A DNA stretch of 7,364 bases from an uncultured Erysipelotrichaceae bacterium (GTDB lineage Bacteria > Bacillota_I > Bacilli_A > Acholeplasmatales > Anaeroplasmataceae). Location of the stretch: positions 1 to 7,364 of the forward strand of contig CADBQV010000200.1 in the NCBI GenBank assembly GCA_902796895.1. Direction: 5' to 3'. Shown here in pieces: positions 1 to 6,456 of this stretch. A program made the position numbers and the translations under genes. Position 1 is the first letter of the stretch, and each line of letters starts with the position of its first letter. The notes under the pieces are model-generated. The model was not told where the DNA came from. It searched no databases and saw nothing but the letters and a program-made list of their open reading frames with translations.

Positions 1-25
1 ACCCCAGTATAATATTTCAACAAAT

Positions 26-85
26 AAAAAAGGATTCTTCTTTTAAGTTGGGGCAAAATACGCTCATACTTATTGAAAAATCCTT
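26..85 (-). terminator. Intrinsic terminator downstream of ssrA
   Basis: On the minus strand an 11-bp stem (bases 75-85 with 30-40, one G-T wobble) is followed by a run of six T (bases 26-31). The large apical part holds a second 5-bp stem (68-72 with 44-48). It begins about 50 nt past the tmRNA CCA end, as expected for a tmRNA precursor that is trimmed at its 3' end. The stem and T-run are read directly; termination is inferred. Bases 1-25 show no assignable feature. Confidence 0.78.
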
Positions 86-133
86 ATATTTTAATCCAAA
101 CCTTTAATTTTACGGGTTCGGTTTTTGACTGTA

Positions 134-534
134 TGGTGGACTTGGGGAGATTCGAACTCCCGTATGAAAACCAATCCAACTTGCTTTCTACATGTTTAGT
201 CTATTCATAATTTTCGCTAGCCCTAAGCGAATAGGCAAACCAAAGACTAACTACACTCTATTATATTCATTTATTCTTGTTAGAGTAGCACAAGATAAAT
301 ATATCCTACTAGACTGTCAGATATACTTAAAACATAGGAGATTTCAAGTATTCTGTCGCTTATATAATATTAGCAAGCGAAAGCATAGTTAGCACAAGAA
401 TTGTTTCTTGCAGCTAAGAATGCATAATCATTGTTTTCTTCAGCGTTTATTTATAAACCCCGACGTTGTTAAGGAAGACTACTCCCACATGCTTACAAAT
501 CTTCATAATTCCCAGCGAATCCTAAAACAAGCCC
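134..534 (-). ncRNA. ssrA: Transfer-messenger RNA (tmRNA, 10Sa RNA)
   Basis: tmRNA is charged with alanine, enters stalled ribosomes with SmpB, and supplies a short reading frame that tags the stalled protein and frees the ribosome. The 5' end GGGCTTG (528-534) pairs with CAAGTCC just before the discriminator A and encoded CCA (134-136). The third pair is G-U, the alanine identity element. The T arm is GGGAG-TTCGAAT-CTCCC, and the 5' domain carries the conserved GGATTCG followed by GGGAATTATGAAG. A long-range helix is visible between GCATGT (487-492) and ACATGT (190-195). The internal tag frame is described separately. The length of 401 nt is at the upper end of the usual range. ssrA lies directly after smpB, its protein partner, with a promoter candidate between them and a terminator downstream. 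The ends are set by the acceptor-stem pairing; the internal pseudoknots were not fully folded. Confidence 0.96.
370..444 (-). other. tmRNA tag-peptide reading frame
   Basis: From the resume codon GCT to TAA this frame encodes 24 residues, AEENNDYAFLAA followed by RNNSCANYAFAC. A further Ala comes from the charged tmRNA itself. The other two frames stop early and give no tag-like peptide. GCT is chosen because it follows an A-rich stretch (AAATAAAC) and gives a typical acidic, Asn-rich start. The first half looks like a complete tag ending in LAA. The second half repeats the NN...YAF pattern and ends with an added Cys after AFA. Known tags end in small apolar residues (ALAA, AFA) recognised by proteases such as ClpXP or Lon, so the terminal Cys is unusual. 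The bases just before the resume codon (445-458) form GTTTAT-AA-ATAAAC, a short inverted repeat. Confidence 0.85.
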
Positions 535-539
535 ATATT

Positions 540-570
540 AAATTGTGCATGAATAAATATAGCACAATTT
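540..570. repeat. Perfect 9-bp inverted repeat across the ssrA promoter
   Basis: AAATTGTGC (540-548) and GCACAATTT (562-570) are perfect inverted arms separated by 13 nt. The arms flank and partly overlap the predicted ssrA -10 element and start site. In the minus direction no good T-run follows, so it is a poor terminator for smpB. In the plus direction the second arm runs into seven T (568-574), so it could stop antisense transcription. An operator is an equally open reading. Confidence 0.5.
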
Positions 571-584
571 TTTTAAATATTCAA
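556..584 (-). promoter_or_regulatory. Candidate sigma-A promoter for ssrA
   Basis: The elements are a -35 of TTGAAT (579-584), a 17-nt spacer and a -10 of TATATT (556-561), with the extended -10 dinucleotide TG one base upstream (563-564). Transcription would begin near 549, about 15 nt before the mature 5' end at 534. That fits a precursor trimmed by RNase P. The -35 lies immediately after the smpB stop codon, so ssrA can be transcribed apart from smpB. Confidence 0.6.
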
Positions 585-585
585 A

Positions 586-1038
586 TTAATTTTTAAAACT
601 GTTTTTAAAGCTAGCTTCAATATGACGCTTATTATCACGTTCTTTTATTGCTTCACGCTTATCTTCAGTCTTTTTACCTTTAGCTAAAGCTATTTCAATT
701 TTAACTAAGGCATCTTTAAAATATGCTTTAGTTGCAACTATAGTTAAGCCATCTAGCTTAACCTTTGATATAAGCTTATTAATTTCATGTTTATTAAGCA
801 AAAGCTCTCTTGTTCTATCCTCTTTATGATTAAATAGTGTACCATGCTCATATTTTGAAATATTCATATTTAAAATATATGGTTTTCTATCTTTAATTAT
901 GACATAAGAATCATTCATAGAGCATTTACCTTGTCTTATAGATTTTATTTCAGTACCCTTAAGCTTGATACCTGCTTCAAACTTATCAAGTATGAAATAT
1001 TCAAAGGAAGCCTTTTTATTAGTACAAATTATTTTCAT
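586..1038 (-). CDS. smpB: SsrA-binding protein SmpB
   Basis: SmpB binds the tRNA-like part of tmRNA and places it in the A site of a stalled ribosome, where its basic tail fills the empty mRNA channel. Counting from an upstream Met (151 residues), family hallmarks are NKKASFEYF (8-16), KGTEIKSIRQGKCSMNDSYV (28-47), RTRELLLNKHEI (76-87) and the basic tail starting AKGKKTEDKRE (120-130), about the usual family length. Two adjacent ATG codons are available at 1041 and 1038. The second is chosen because it stands 6 nt from a strong AAAGGAGG, against 3 nt for the first, which gives 150 residues. The gene overlaps the end of rnr and is followed by ssrA, its RNA partner. The tail position that is His in E. 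coli (H136) and usually His or Tyr elsewhere is Glu here (GKKTE). Identification is firm; only the start differs by one codon. Confidence 0.95.
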   Translation of the reverse strand: MKIICTNKKASFEYFILDKFEAGIKLKGTEIKSIRQGKCSMNDSYVIIKDRKPYILNMNISKYEHGTLFNHKEDRTRELLLNKHEINKLISKVKLDGLTIVATKAYFKDALVKIEIALAKGKKTEDKREAIKERDNKRHIEASFKNSFKN

Positions 1039-3292
1039 CATAGTCCTCCTTTAGCATAAAATCTATTTTTTGTGTTTTTCTATTAGAGTCTATTACTACT
1101 ACATCAACCATGTCACCTAAATGATATGACTTATATCCATCTGTTGCGATATTTTTTTCATCATCAAACAAGAAATAACCTTCCATGTTTTTATAATGTA
1201 ATAATCCTTCTACTCCATTTTTAAGTGTAATATACATTCCAAATTGAGTTATAGATGTGATTTTTCCTTTAAATGATGAACCAATGTTTTTCTCCATATA
1301 CCAAGCATATAGCATATCGTTAACCTCACGCTCACACTCAACTGACTTTTTCTCAGAATCAGAGTTTAGGCTTGCGATATCTTGCATAATTGATTGATAA
1401 TAAATTAAATCATTTTCAAAATTATCTGTAGGATGTAATAATAATTTTTTTATCATTCTATGAGTCATTAAATCAGGATATCTTCTAATAGGTGATGTAA
1501 AATGACAATAATATCTTAAGGCAAGACCATAATGTCCTAAGCACTTATCTGAATATTTTGCTTTCATCATACTTCTTAATAATATGTCATTAATAATATC
1601 ACTATTAGGATTATCTTTTACATTCAATAAGATTTTTTGTAAATCAAATTCTGAAATCTCATTTTTATTATATGGCATTTTAAGCTTCATAGATTTTAAT
1701 TGATTTAATGCTTGATGTAATTTTTCTTGATCAGGCTTTTCATGAACTCTATAAATTATTGGTAAATTCATTAAATTCATATGATAAGCTACAGTCTCAT
1801 TTGCTAATAGCATAAAATCCTCAATAAGCATTTCGCCATCTCCTCTTATAACCTTATCAATGGATTTAGGAGAACCATCAGGATTTAAGCTAAATTCATA
1901 TTCAGCTGTATCAAATTCTAAGCCACCACGCTTATATCTTATTTCTCTTAATATATGAGCTAAATCATTCATTTTAAGTAATGTATCATATATTTCATTA
2001 TATTTTTCTATTAATTCATTATCGCCATTTAATATTTTATTAACATTATTATATGTCATTCTATATTTAGAATTAATAATACCTTCTTTTATATCATAAT
2101 TTATTAATTTGCCTTTAGGATTAATTTCCATAATACATGCTAATACTAATCTATCAACATTAGGATTTAAAGAACAAATACCATTAGATAATTTATGAGG
2201 AATCATAGGTATTACTCTATCAGCTAAATATACTGATGTACCTCTTGAAAGGGCATCCTTATTAAGTGCTGTATTTTCTTTAACATAATGACTAACATCA
2301 GCGATATATACACCAAGAACAAAATTACCTTCATCATTTATTTTTAAAGATACGGCATCATCAAAATCCTTAGATGTATCACCATCAATAGTAAATATTA
2401 ATTCATCTTTAAAGTTTTCTCTTCCCTCATATTCAGTTTCTAATACCATATCAGGTATATTATTTAATTCTTCTACTGTTTCGTCAGAAAAATTCAAATT
2501 AAAGCCATAATTAAGGGCTATTTCAGATATTTCAATGCCTGGATCATCAGGATGACCTACTAATTTTGGTTCACATGCTTTAATTTTATAATCATCATAT
2601 ATTAATTTAGCTACAACTATAGATCCAACTTTAATATCACATGCACCTTCTACTAAAGCATCAATATTAAATAATGGATCAGTTGATTCAATATAATATT
2701 TAGGATATTTTTTTCCTCTAACCTTTAGTCTTCCTACAATTTGCTTTTTATATCTTTCTTCAATTGATTCAACCTTAGCATATGTATTAAAATCAGAATT
2801 ACCTTTTCCAAGTATCATGATATTTACTATATCATTATTAAAAGCATTAGATATTAATTCTCTATCTACATAAAAATCTTTATCATAACCAGAAACAGTT
2901 ACAAAGCCATATCCTTTTTCTTTAACTGTTATTTTACCAGTTAATATTTTAGAATATATTTTTAAAGGCTTATATAATCCTATTTTTTTATCCTCTAATA
3001 ATTCATTTAATAAAACATCTAATTCTTTAATTTTAGTTTTAAAATGAGAAGATATTTCACGTTCATATAATTCTTCATTTTCTAAAAAATAATCATATAA
3101 TTCTTCTTTTGTTAATCTATATGATTTATTTATAGAATATGAATTATCAATTAATTTTATTTTATTATATTTAATTAATTTCTCTAAAATAAGATTTAAC
3201 TCGTCACTATCAAAGATAGTTTGTTCAAGAAGACATTTAAATGTTAAATCTTTATTTTTTAAAATTTTAAGTATTAAATCTTCTTTATTCAT
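1019..3292 (-). CDS. rnr: Ribonuclease R (3'-5' exoribonuclease)
   Basis: RNase R degrades structured RNA from the 3' end, including rRNA fragments and the defective mRNAs released by trans-translation. The 757 residues match the usual length. An N-terminal winged-helix-like region (about 1-70) is followed by cold-shock/OB domains (about 115-245) and the RNB catalytic domain (about 285-620). The four metal-binding aspartates are D303, D309, D311 and D312 in IDGDTSKDFDDA, with the same spacing as in RNase II. Further signatures are SRGTSVYLADRVIPMIPHKL (349-368) and HFTSPIRRYPDL (597-608). A C-terminal S1 domain starts near 671 (SFKGKITSITQFGMYITL). The protein ends in an acidic stretch (KEDYDENNLY) rather than the lysine-rich tail of E. 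coli RNase R. The start has a strong SD (AAGGAGG, 8 nt away). The gene follows secG across a terminator, and its end overlaps smpB. Confidence 0.97.
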   Translation of the reverse strand: MNKEDLILKILKNKDLTFKCLLEQTIFDSDELNLILEKLIKYNKIKLIDNSYSINKSYRLTKEELYDYFLENEELYEREISSHFKTKIKELDVLLNELLEDKKIGLYKPLKIYSKILTGKITVKEKGYGFVTVSGYDKDFYVDRELISNAFNNDIVNIMILGKGNSDFNTYAKVESIEERYKKQIVGRLKVRGKKYPKYYIESTDPLFNIDALVEGACDIKVGSIVVAKLIYDDYKIKACEPKLVGHPDDPGIEISEIALNYGFNLNFSDETVEELNNIPDMVLETEYEGRENFKDELIFTIDGDTSKDFDDAVSLKINDEGNFVLGVYIADVSHYVKENTALNKDALSRGTSVYLADRVIPMIPHKLSNGICSLNPNVDRLVLACIMEINPKGKLINYDIKEGIINSKYRMTYNNVNKILNGDNELIEKYNEIYDTLLKMNDLAHILREIRYKRGGLEFDTAEYEFSLNPDGSPKSIDKVIRGDGEMLIEDFMLLANETVAYHMNLMNLPIIYRVHEKPDQEKLHQALNQLKSMKLKMPYNKNEISEFDLQKILLNVKDNPNSDIINDILLRSMMKAKYSDKCLGHYGLALRYYCHFTSPIRRYPDLMTHRMIKKLLLHPTDNFENDLIYYQSIMQDIASLNSDSEKKSVECEREVNDMLYAWYMEKNIGSSFKGKITSITQFGMYITLKNGVEGLLHYKNMEGYFLFDDEKNIATDGYKSYHLGDMVDVVVIDSNRKTQKIDFMLKEDYDENNLY
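1044..1052 (-). promoter_or_regulatory. smpB ribosome binding site inside rnr
   Basis: AAAGGAGGA is a near-perfect Shine-Dalgarno sequence lying within the last codons of rnr, where it encodes Lys-Glu-Asp of the RNase R tail. It favours the second of two adjacent ATG codons (1038) as the smpB start and implies that the two genes are translationally coupled. Confidence 0.8.
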
Positions 3293-3313
3293 TTAAATAT
3301 CCTCCTTTTTGAT

Positions 3314-3343
3314 AAAAAAATGAGATTGACTAGCAATCTCATT
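3314..3343 (-). terminator. Intrinsic terminator between secG and rnr
   Basis: A perfect 10-bp stem, AATGAGATTG (3334-3343) pairing with CAATCTCATT (3319-3328 read on the minus strand), has a 5-nt loop and runs into seven T (3314-3320). It starts 6 nt after the secG stop codon and ends only about 7 nt before the rnr Shine-Dalgarno. By structure it is a strong terminator, so rnr needs read-through or its own promoter. Confidence 0.85.
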
Positions 3344-3349
3344 ATATTA

Positions 3350-3580
3350 TTAAGAATGTAATACAACACTTGTTATTACTAAAGAGACAAATAATAATGC
3401 TAAAACAAATGTTGTTCTTTGCATGAATAATTCTAAACCACGAACCTTTTGATTTTTGAATAATTCTGTTTTTGAACCATTGAAGGCATCATTTATGTCG
3501 TCTTTTGAAGATTGCATTAATACAATTATTATTAATAATACTGAAACAATTGCAACAAATATATCGATTAAAAAAGTCAT
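3350..3580 (-). CDS. secG: Protein translocase subunit SecG
   Basis: SecG is the small accessory subunit of the SecYEG channel in the cytoplasmic membrane and assists SecA-driven export. From the chosen start it has 76 residues, typical for the low-GC Gram-positive form. There are two membrane segments (about 3-22 and 56-74), joined by a loop with the family motifs LMQSSK (21-26), DAFNGSKTELF (31-41) and RGLELFMQRTT (47-57). An upstream in-frame ATG at 3601 would give 83 residues, but its codons 2-4 contain the AGGAGG ribosome binding site. The ATG at 3580, 9 nt beyond that site, is therefore the real start. A promoter candidate lies just upstream and a terminator just downstream, so secG may be its own transcription unit. 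secG next to rnr, smpB and ssrA is a known Firmicute arrangement. Confidence 0.94.
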   Translation of the reverse strand: MTFLIDIFVAIVSVLLIIIVLMQSSKDDINDAFNGSKTELFKNQKVRGLELFMQRTTFVLALLFVSLVITSVVLHS

Positions 3581-3589
3581 ATTAAGATA

Positions 3590-3595
3590 CCTCCT
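3590..3595 (-). promoter_or_regulatory. secG ribosome binding site that decides the start
   Basis: AGGAGG lies 9 nt before the ATG at 3580. Because it falls within the first codons of the longer reading frame that opens at 3601, it rules out that upstream ATG as the main start. Confidence 0.85.
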
Positions 3596-3596
3596 A

Positions 3597-3625
3597 GACA
3601 AAGATAATTATACATAATTATTGTC
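3597..3625. repeat. Imperfect 29-bp palindrome over the secG -10 region
   Basis: Plus-strand GACAA and ATAATTAT (3597-3611) face ATAATTAT and TTGTC-type arms (3614-3625) around a 2-nt centre, with a short bulge. It covers the predicted secG -10 element and start site. No clear T-run follows in the minus direction, so an operator or a weak pdp terminator are both only possibilities. Confidence 0.4.
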
Positions 3626-3635
3626 TTTTATGCAA
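3607..3635 (-). promoter_or_regulatory. Candidate sigma-A promoter for secG
   Basis: A perfect -10 TATAAT (3607-3612) stands 17 nt from a partial -35 TTGCAT (3630-3635), just after the pdp stop codon. Transcription would begin near 3600, leaving a very short leader before the secG AGGAGG. The correct spacing supports it, although TATAAT alone is common in DNA this AT-rich. Confidence 0.55.
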
Positions 3636-3648
3636 GTAAAATATTTTT

Positions 3649-4947
3649 TTATTTAACAATATCTAATATAAGCTTTGGATTTACTTTATTATTACCGATA
3701 TTATATGCCTTTAAAATCATATCATATTCTAATTCATTGTTTGCTTTATTAGAATACATAAATGCAATTGCTTCGCCCTTATTAACTTTATCTCCTACCT
3801 TTTTAGATAGAACAATACCAACAGAATGATCAATATTATCTTCTATTTTTTGTCTTCCTGCACCCAAATACATTGCAGCATTACCAATAGCTAGGGCATC
3901 TATTTTTTCTACATATCCATCTTTTGTTGCCTCAACTGGTATTGTATATTTTGGCATTTCAAATTTATTAATATCTAAAATATATGATTTATCACCCTTT
4001 TGAGCTTCAACCATTTTAGCAAATGCCATTAATGCTTCTTTATTTTCAATTTGACGCTTAGCAAGGCTTATTGCCTCATCCATATCCTTAGCTTTTTTAG
4101 CCTCTAAAATTAAATCTGCTGCAGCTAGGATACATAATTCATTTAAATCCTTAGGACCTTTACCATTTAATGTATTAATAGCTTCAATTACTTCTAAGCT
4201 ATTACCAACTGCCATACCTAAAGGTTCATCCATGTTTGTTAATATCGCAGTCATCTTCTTATTAAATTTATTACCGATAGATACCATTAATCTTGCAAGC
4301 TTTAATGCTTCTTCTTTAGTTTTCATAAAAGCACCAGCACCAACTTTTACATCAAGTACTATCGCATCAGCTCCAGCAGCTAATTTTTTAGACATAATTG
4401 ATGAGGCAATTAAAGGAATAGATGGAACTGTACCTGTAACATCACGTAATGAATACAATAATTTATCTGCAGGTGCTAGCTTTTTAGTTTGACCCATTAC
4501 AGCAGCATTTATTGTATTAACTTGATTTATAAATTCTTCTTCAGTTAAATTAATATCATATCCTGGAATAGATTCTAATTTATCTAAGGTACCACCAGTA
4601 TGTCCTAAGCCTCTACCACTCATTTTAGCAACCTTTACACCAAGGGATGCACAAATAGGGGCAACAACTAATGTAGTTTTATCACCAACACCACCTGTTG
4701 AATGCTTATCAACTTTGATTCCATCAATTTGTGATAAATCTAATACATCACCACTATTCATCATACTTTCAGTTAAATAGAATACTTCATTATCAGTCAT
4801 TCCATTAAAATAAATTGCCATTAAAAAGGCACTCATTTGATAATCAGGAATATCACCTTTTGTATATCCATCAATCATAAATTTAATTTCTTCTTTTGAT
4901 AATTCTATATTATCTCTTTTTTTAATAATTATATCTACTTGTCTCAT
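3649..4947 (-). CDS. pdp: Pyrimidine-nucleoside phosphorylase
   Basis: The enzyme splits uridine, thymidine or deoxyuridine with phosphate to the free base and (deoxy)ribose-1-phosphate, in cytoplasmic pyrimidine salvage (EC 2.4.2.2). The 432 residues match Bacillus Pdp (about 433). Visible features are the phosphate and active-site loop KHSTGGVGDKTTL (81-93), the family signature SGRGLGHTGGTLDKLE (110-125), the substrate residues Y165 and R168 in LLYSLRDVTGTV, and S183 and K187 in ASSIMSKK. The glycine-rich AGADAIVLDVKVGAGAFMKT (191-210) follows, and a C-terminal PYNP domain lies at about 340-420. H82, R168, S183 and K187 coincide in number with the known active-site residues. The Bacillus-type sequence suggests broad pyrimidine specificity, but a thymidine-only phosphorylase (deoA) cannot be excluded. 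The start overlaps the pheA stop as ATGA, which indicates coupling, and a weak GGTGA precedes it. No strong terminator follows. Confidence 0.95.
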   Translation of the reverse strand: MRQVDIIIKKRDNIELSKEEIKFMIDGYTKGDIPDYQMSAFLMAIYFNGMTDNEVFYLTESMMNSGDVLDLSQIDGIKVDKHSTGGVGDKTTLVVAPICASLGVKVAKMSGRGLGHTGGTLDKLESIPGYDINLTEEEFINQVNTINAAVMGQTKKLAPADKLLYSLRDVTGTVPSIPLIASSIMSKKLAAGADAIVLDVKVGAGAFMKTKEEALKLARLMVSIGNKFNKKMTAILTNMDEPLGMAVGNSLEVIEAINTLNGKGPKDLNELCILAAADLILEAKKAKDMDEAISLAKRQIENKEALMAFAKMVEAQKGDKSYILDINKFEMPKYTIPVEATKDGYVEKIDALAIGNAAMYLGAGRQKIEDNIDHSVGIVLSKKVGDKVNKGEAIAFMYSNKANNELEYDMILKAYNIGNNKVNPKLILDIVK

Positions 4948-5771
4948 AAATTCACCATCTTATTATATATACCTAAGATATCTAGCTTGATATCTTCTTT
5001 ATTTAAATTCTTCTTTAATTTTTCTAAATCATGTAATTTATCTTTTAAAATATTACATTCAATATAGAATTTATATTCACCCATTTTACTTTTCATAGGT
5101 CTTGATAAAATTGAATTTAAATTAATATCTAATTCATTAAATTCCTTTAAAATATGATACAATACACCACTTTTATCATGCATAATAGTTATTAATATAG
5201 ATATACTTAAATCATCATATTTTAAATTTAAATTATCATTTTTACTTACAATAAAAAATCTTGTTTCATTATTCATTTTATCTTGGATATGAATCTTTTC
5301 TATATTGTATTTTTCATTTAATAAATGGATAGGAATAATTGCTGAAGAATTCTTTTCGTTTTTTAAAAAATCATTTAATGTTTGTGTATTAGATTCAGTT
5401 TTAATAATATTAAAATTATTATTTTTTATAAATTCTATACACTGACCATATGTTTTAAATTGAACATATAAATTTTTAATATCTTTAATATCCTTTTCGT
5501 TTGAAATAAAAACAAAATCAATTGGTAGCTTTAATTGATAAATTATATGATAACCATTATTAATTATGTAATCAACGCTTTCCATTACAAAGCCATCTAA
5601 TGTATTTTCAAAAGGAAATATTGCAAATTCATTCTCTTTTAATGCTTCTGATGTTTTAAGTATTGAAGGATAATATATTAATTCTAAATCTATATTATTC
5701 TCACTTAAAAACTTCTTTGCTGCAATATCGCTATAAGTTCCTTTAGGACCTAAAACCGCCATTTTTTTCAT
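4944..5771 (-). CDS. pheA: Prephenate dehydratase with ACT domain
   Basis: The enzyme converts prephenate to phenylpyruvate, the committed step to phenylalanine, and its ACT domain normally gives feedback control by Phe. The 275 residues match the stand-alone monofunctional form. The catalytic domain (about 1-180) shows GPKGTYSDIAAKKF (8-21), PFENTLDGFVMESVDYI (53-69) and the catalytic Thr-Arg-Phe (170-172). The ACT domain (about 187-275) shows SGVLYHILKEFNELDINLNS (201-220), SRP (223-225) and GEYKFYIE (231-238). Several family motifs are altered: the usual ESRP is LSRP, the usual IENS is FENT, and the SHPQALAQC-type segment reads QFKTYGQC (104-111). The fold and the catalytic TRF remain, so it is probably active, possibly with changed regulation. 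The ATG at 5771 has AAAGGAG about 10 nt upstream and lies inside the preceding gene (29-nt overlap). The end overlaps pdp by ATGA. No other aromatic-pathway gene is in the window. Confidence 0.88.
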   Translation of the reverse strand: MKKMAVLGPKGTYSDIAAKKFLSENNIDLELIYYPSILKTSEALKENEFAIFPFENTLDGFVMESVDYIINNGYHIIYQLKLPIDFVFISNEKDIKDIKNLYVQFKTYGQCIEFIKNNNFNIIKTESNTQTLNDFLKNEKNSSAIIPIHLLNEKYNIEKIHIQDKMNNETRFFIVSKNDNLNLKYDDLSISILITIMHDKSGVLYHILKEFNELDINLNSILSRPMKSKMGEYKFYIECNILKDKLHDLEKLKKNLNKEDIKLDILGIYNKMVNL

Positions 5772-6456
5772 AAACTATATTCTCCTTTAAATCCTGCATT
5801 ATATAATCATTTTTAGAAAAATAATATAATGAAACATTTTTCTTTTCTTTAATTACATAATATTTATTATCATCAATTATTAAAGCACTATCCTCTTCTA
5901 TTCCAAAAGAATCTAAATTATATTTTTTTATTTCATCATTATAGATTATTAAATCCTCATTTTGATAATGAGGACAAATACTTATGTTTAATAATCCTAA
6001 GCATTTAACCATTTTATAATTATAATTATGAAAATTATCACTATACATATACTTATCTCCCATAGATATTTTAGTATATAGCATAGCTCCTGCAGATATA
6101 CCTGCATATATTTTATTTGAATCTAAGTATTTTATTAATATTTTATCTAAATTATATTTATAAAATATATCAACTAAATCATCTGATATACCACCAGATA
6201 TGTATAATATATCTGATTCATTTAATAATTTATCGAAATCATAAATGTTATTATAATTTAAATATAATACATCACAATTTAAGTCTTTTACTAATTCTTT
6301 AAATTTATTGTTTGTTTTTTCTATATCCTTTGCTGCATAAGGACAAAAAAGTATTTTTGGTTTTTCTTTGTTTATTAAAGATAAAAGATGAGATTCTATT
6401 TTATTAGAAATATAATCTCTATTAACTTTTCCTCCAATTAAACAAAACTTAACCAT
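5743..6456 (-). CDS. Peptidase S51-family protein (dipeptidase E-like)
   Basis: The 237-residue protein has the class I glutamine amidotransferase-like fold of family S51, which includes aspartyl dipeptidase PepE and cyanophycinase. Visible motifs are LIGGK (6-10), the glycine pair in YISGGISDD (85-93), the nucleophile elbow YAGISAGAM (117-125) with the catalytic Ser121, and CPHYQNED (161-168) with the likely catalytic His163. The C-terminal part, FGIEEDSALIIDD, resembles the family's end. A serine in the elbow, instead of the cysteine of true amidotransferases, supports hydrolase activity on small peptides, but the substrate is not known. It has no signal peptide, so it should be cytoplasmic. 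Its ATG shares one base with the trmB stop (TAATG), with no clear ribosome binding site, so it probably depends on coupled translation. Its last 29 nt overlap pheA in another frame. A dipeptidase upstream in the same operon fits a peptide-breakdown role, by inference. Confidence 0.85.
   Translation of the reverse strand: MVKFCLIGGKVNRDYISNKIESHLLSLINKEKPKILFCPYAAKDIEKTNNKFKELVKDLNCDVLYLNYNNIYDFDKLLNESDILYISGGISDDLVDIFYKYNLDKILIKYLDSNKIYAGISAGAMLYTKISMGDKYMYSDNFHNYNYKMVKCLGLLNISICPHYQNEDLIIYNDEIKKYNLDSFGIEEDSALIIDDNKYYVIKEKKNVSLYYFSKNDYIMQDLKENIVYEKNGGFRS

Noticed and set aside
134..172. Apparent tRNA 3' half (T arm plus CCA)
   Set aside because: Its acceptor strand pairs with bases 528-534, 400 nt away, and a tag frame lies between, so it is the tRNA-like end of tmRNA and not a separate tRNA.
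192..596. Two short plus-strand open frames (192-392 and 408-596)
   Set aside because: They lie antisense to the tmRNA gene and its promoter, show no protein-family features, and have no plausible ribosome binding site.
4232..4492. Plus-strand open frame of 86 codons
   Set aside because: It is antisense to the conserved core of pdp; its hydrophobic look comes from the complement of Ala/Lys/Asp-rich codons.
6117..6302. Plus-strand open frame rich in Ile, Leu and Tyr
   Set aside because: It is antisense to the S51-family gene and reflects only AT-rich composition.
5743..6456. Possible class I glutamine amidotransferase
   Set aside because: The nucleophile elbow is GISAGA with serine, not cysteine, and no synthetase partner domain is present; S51 fits better.
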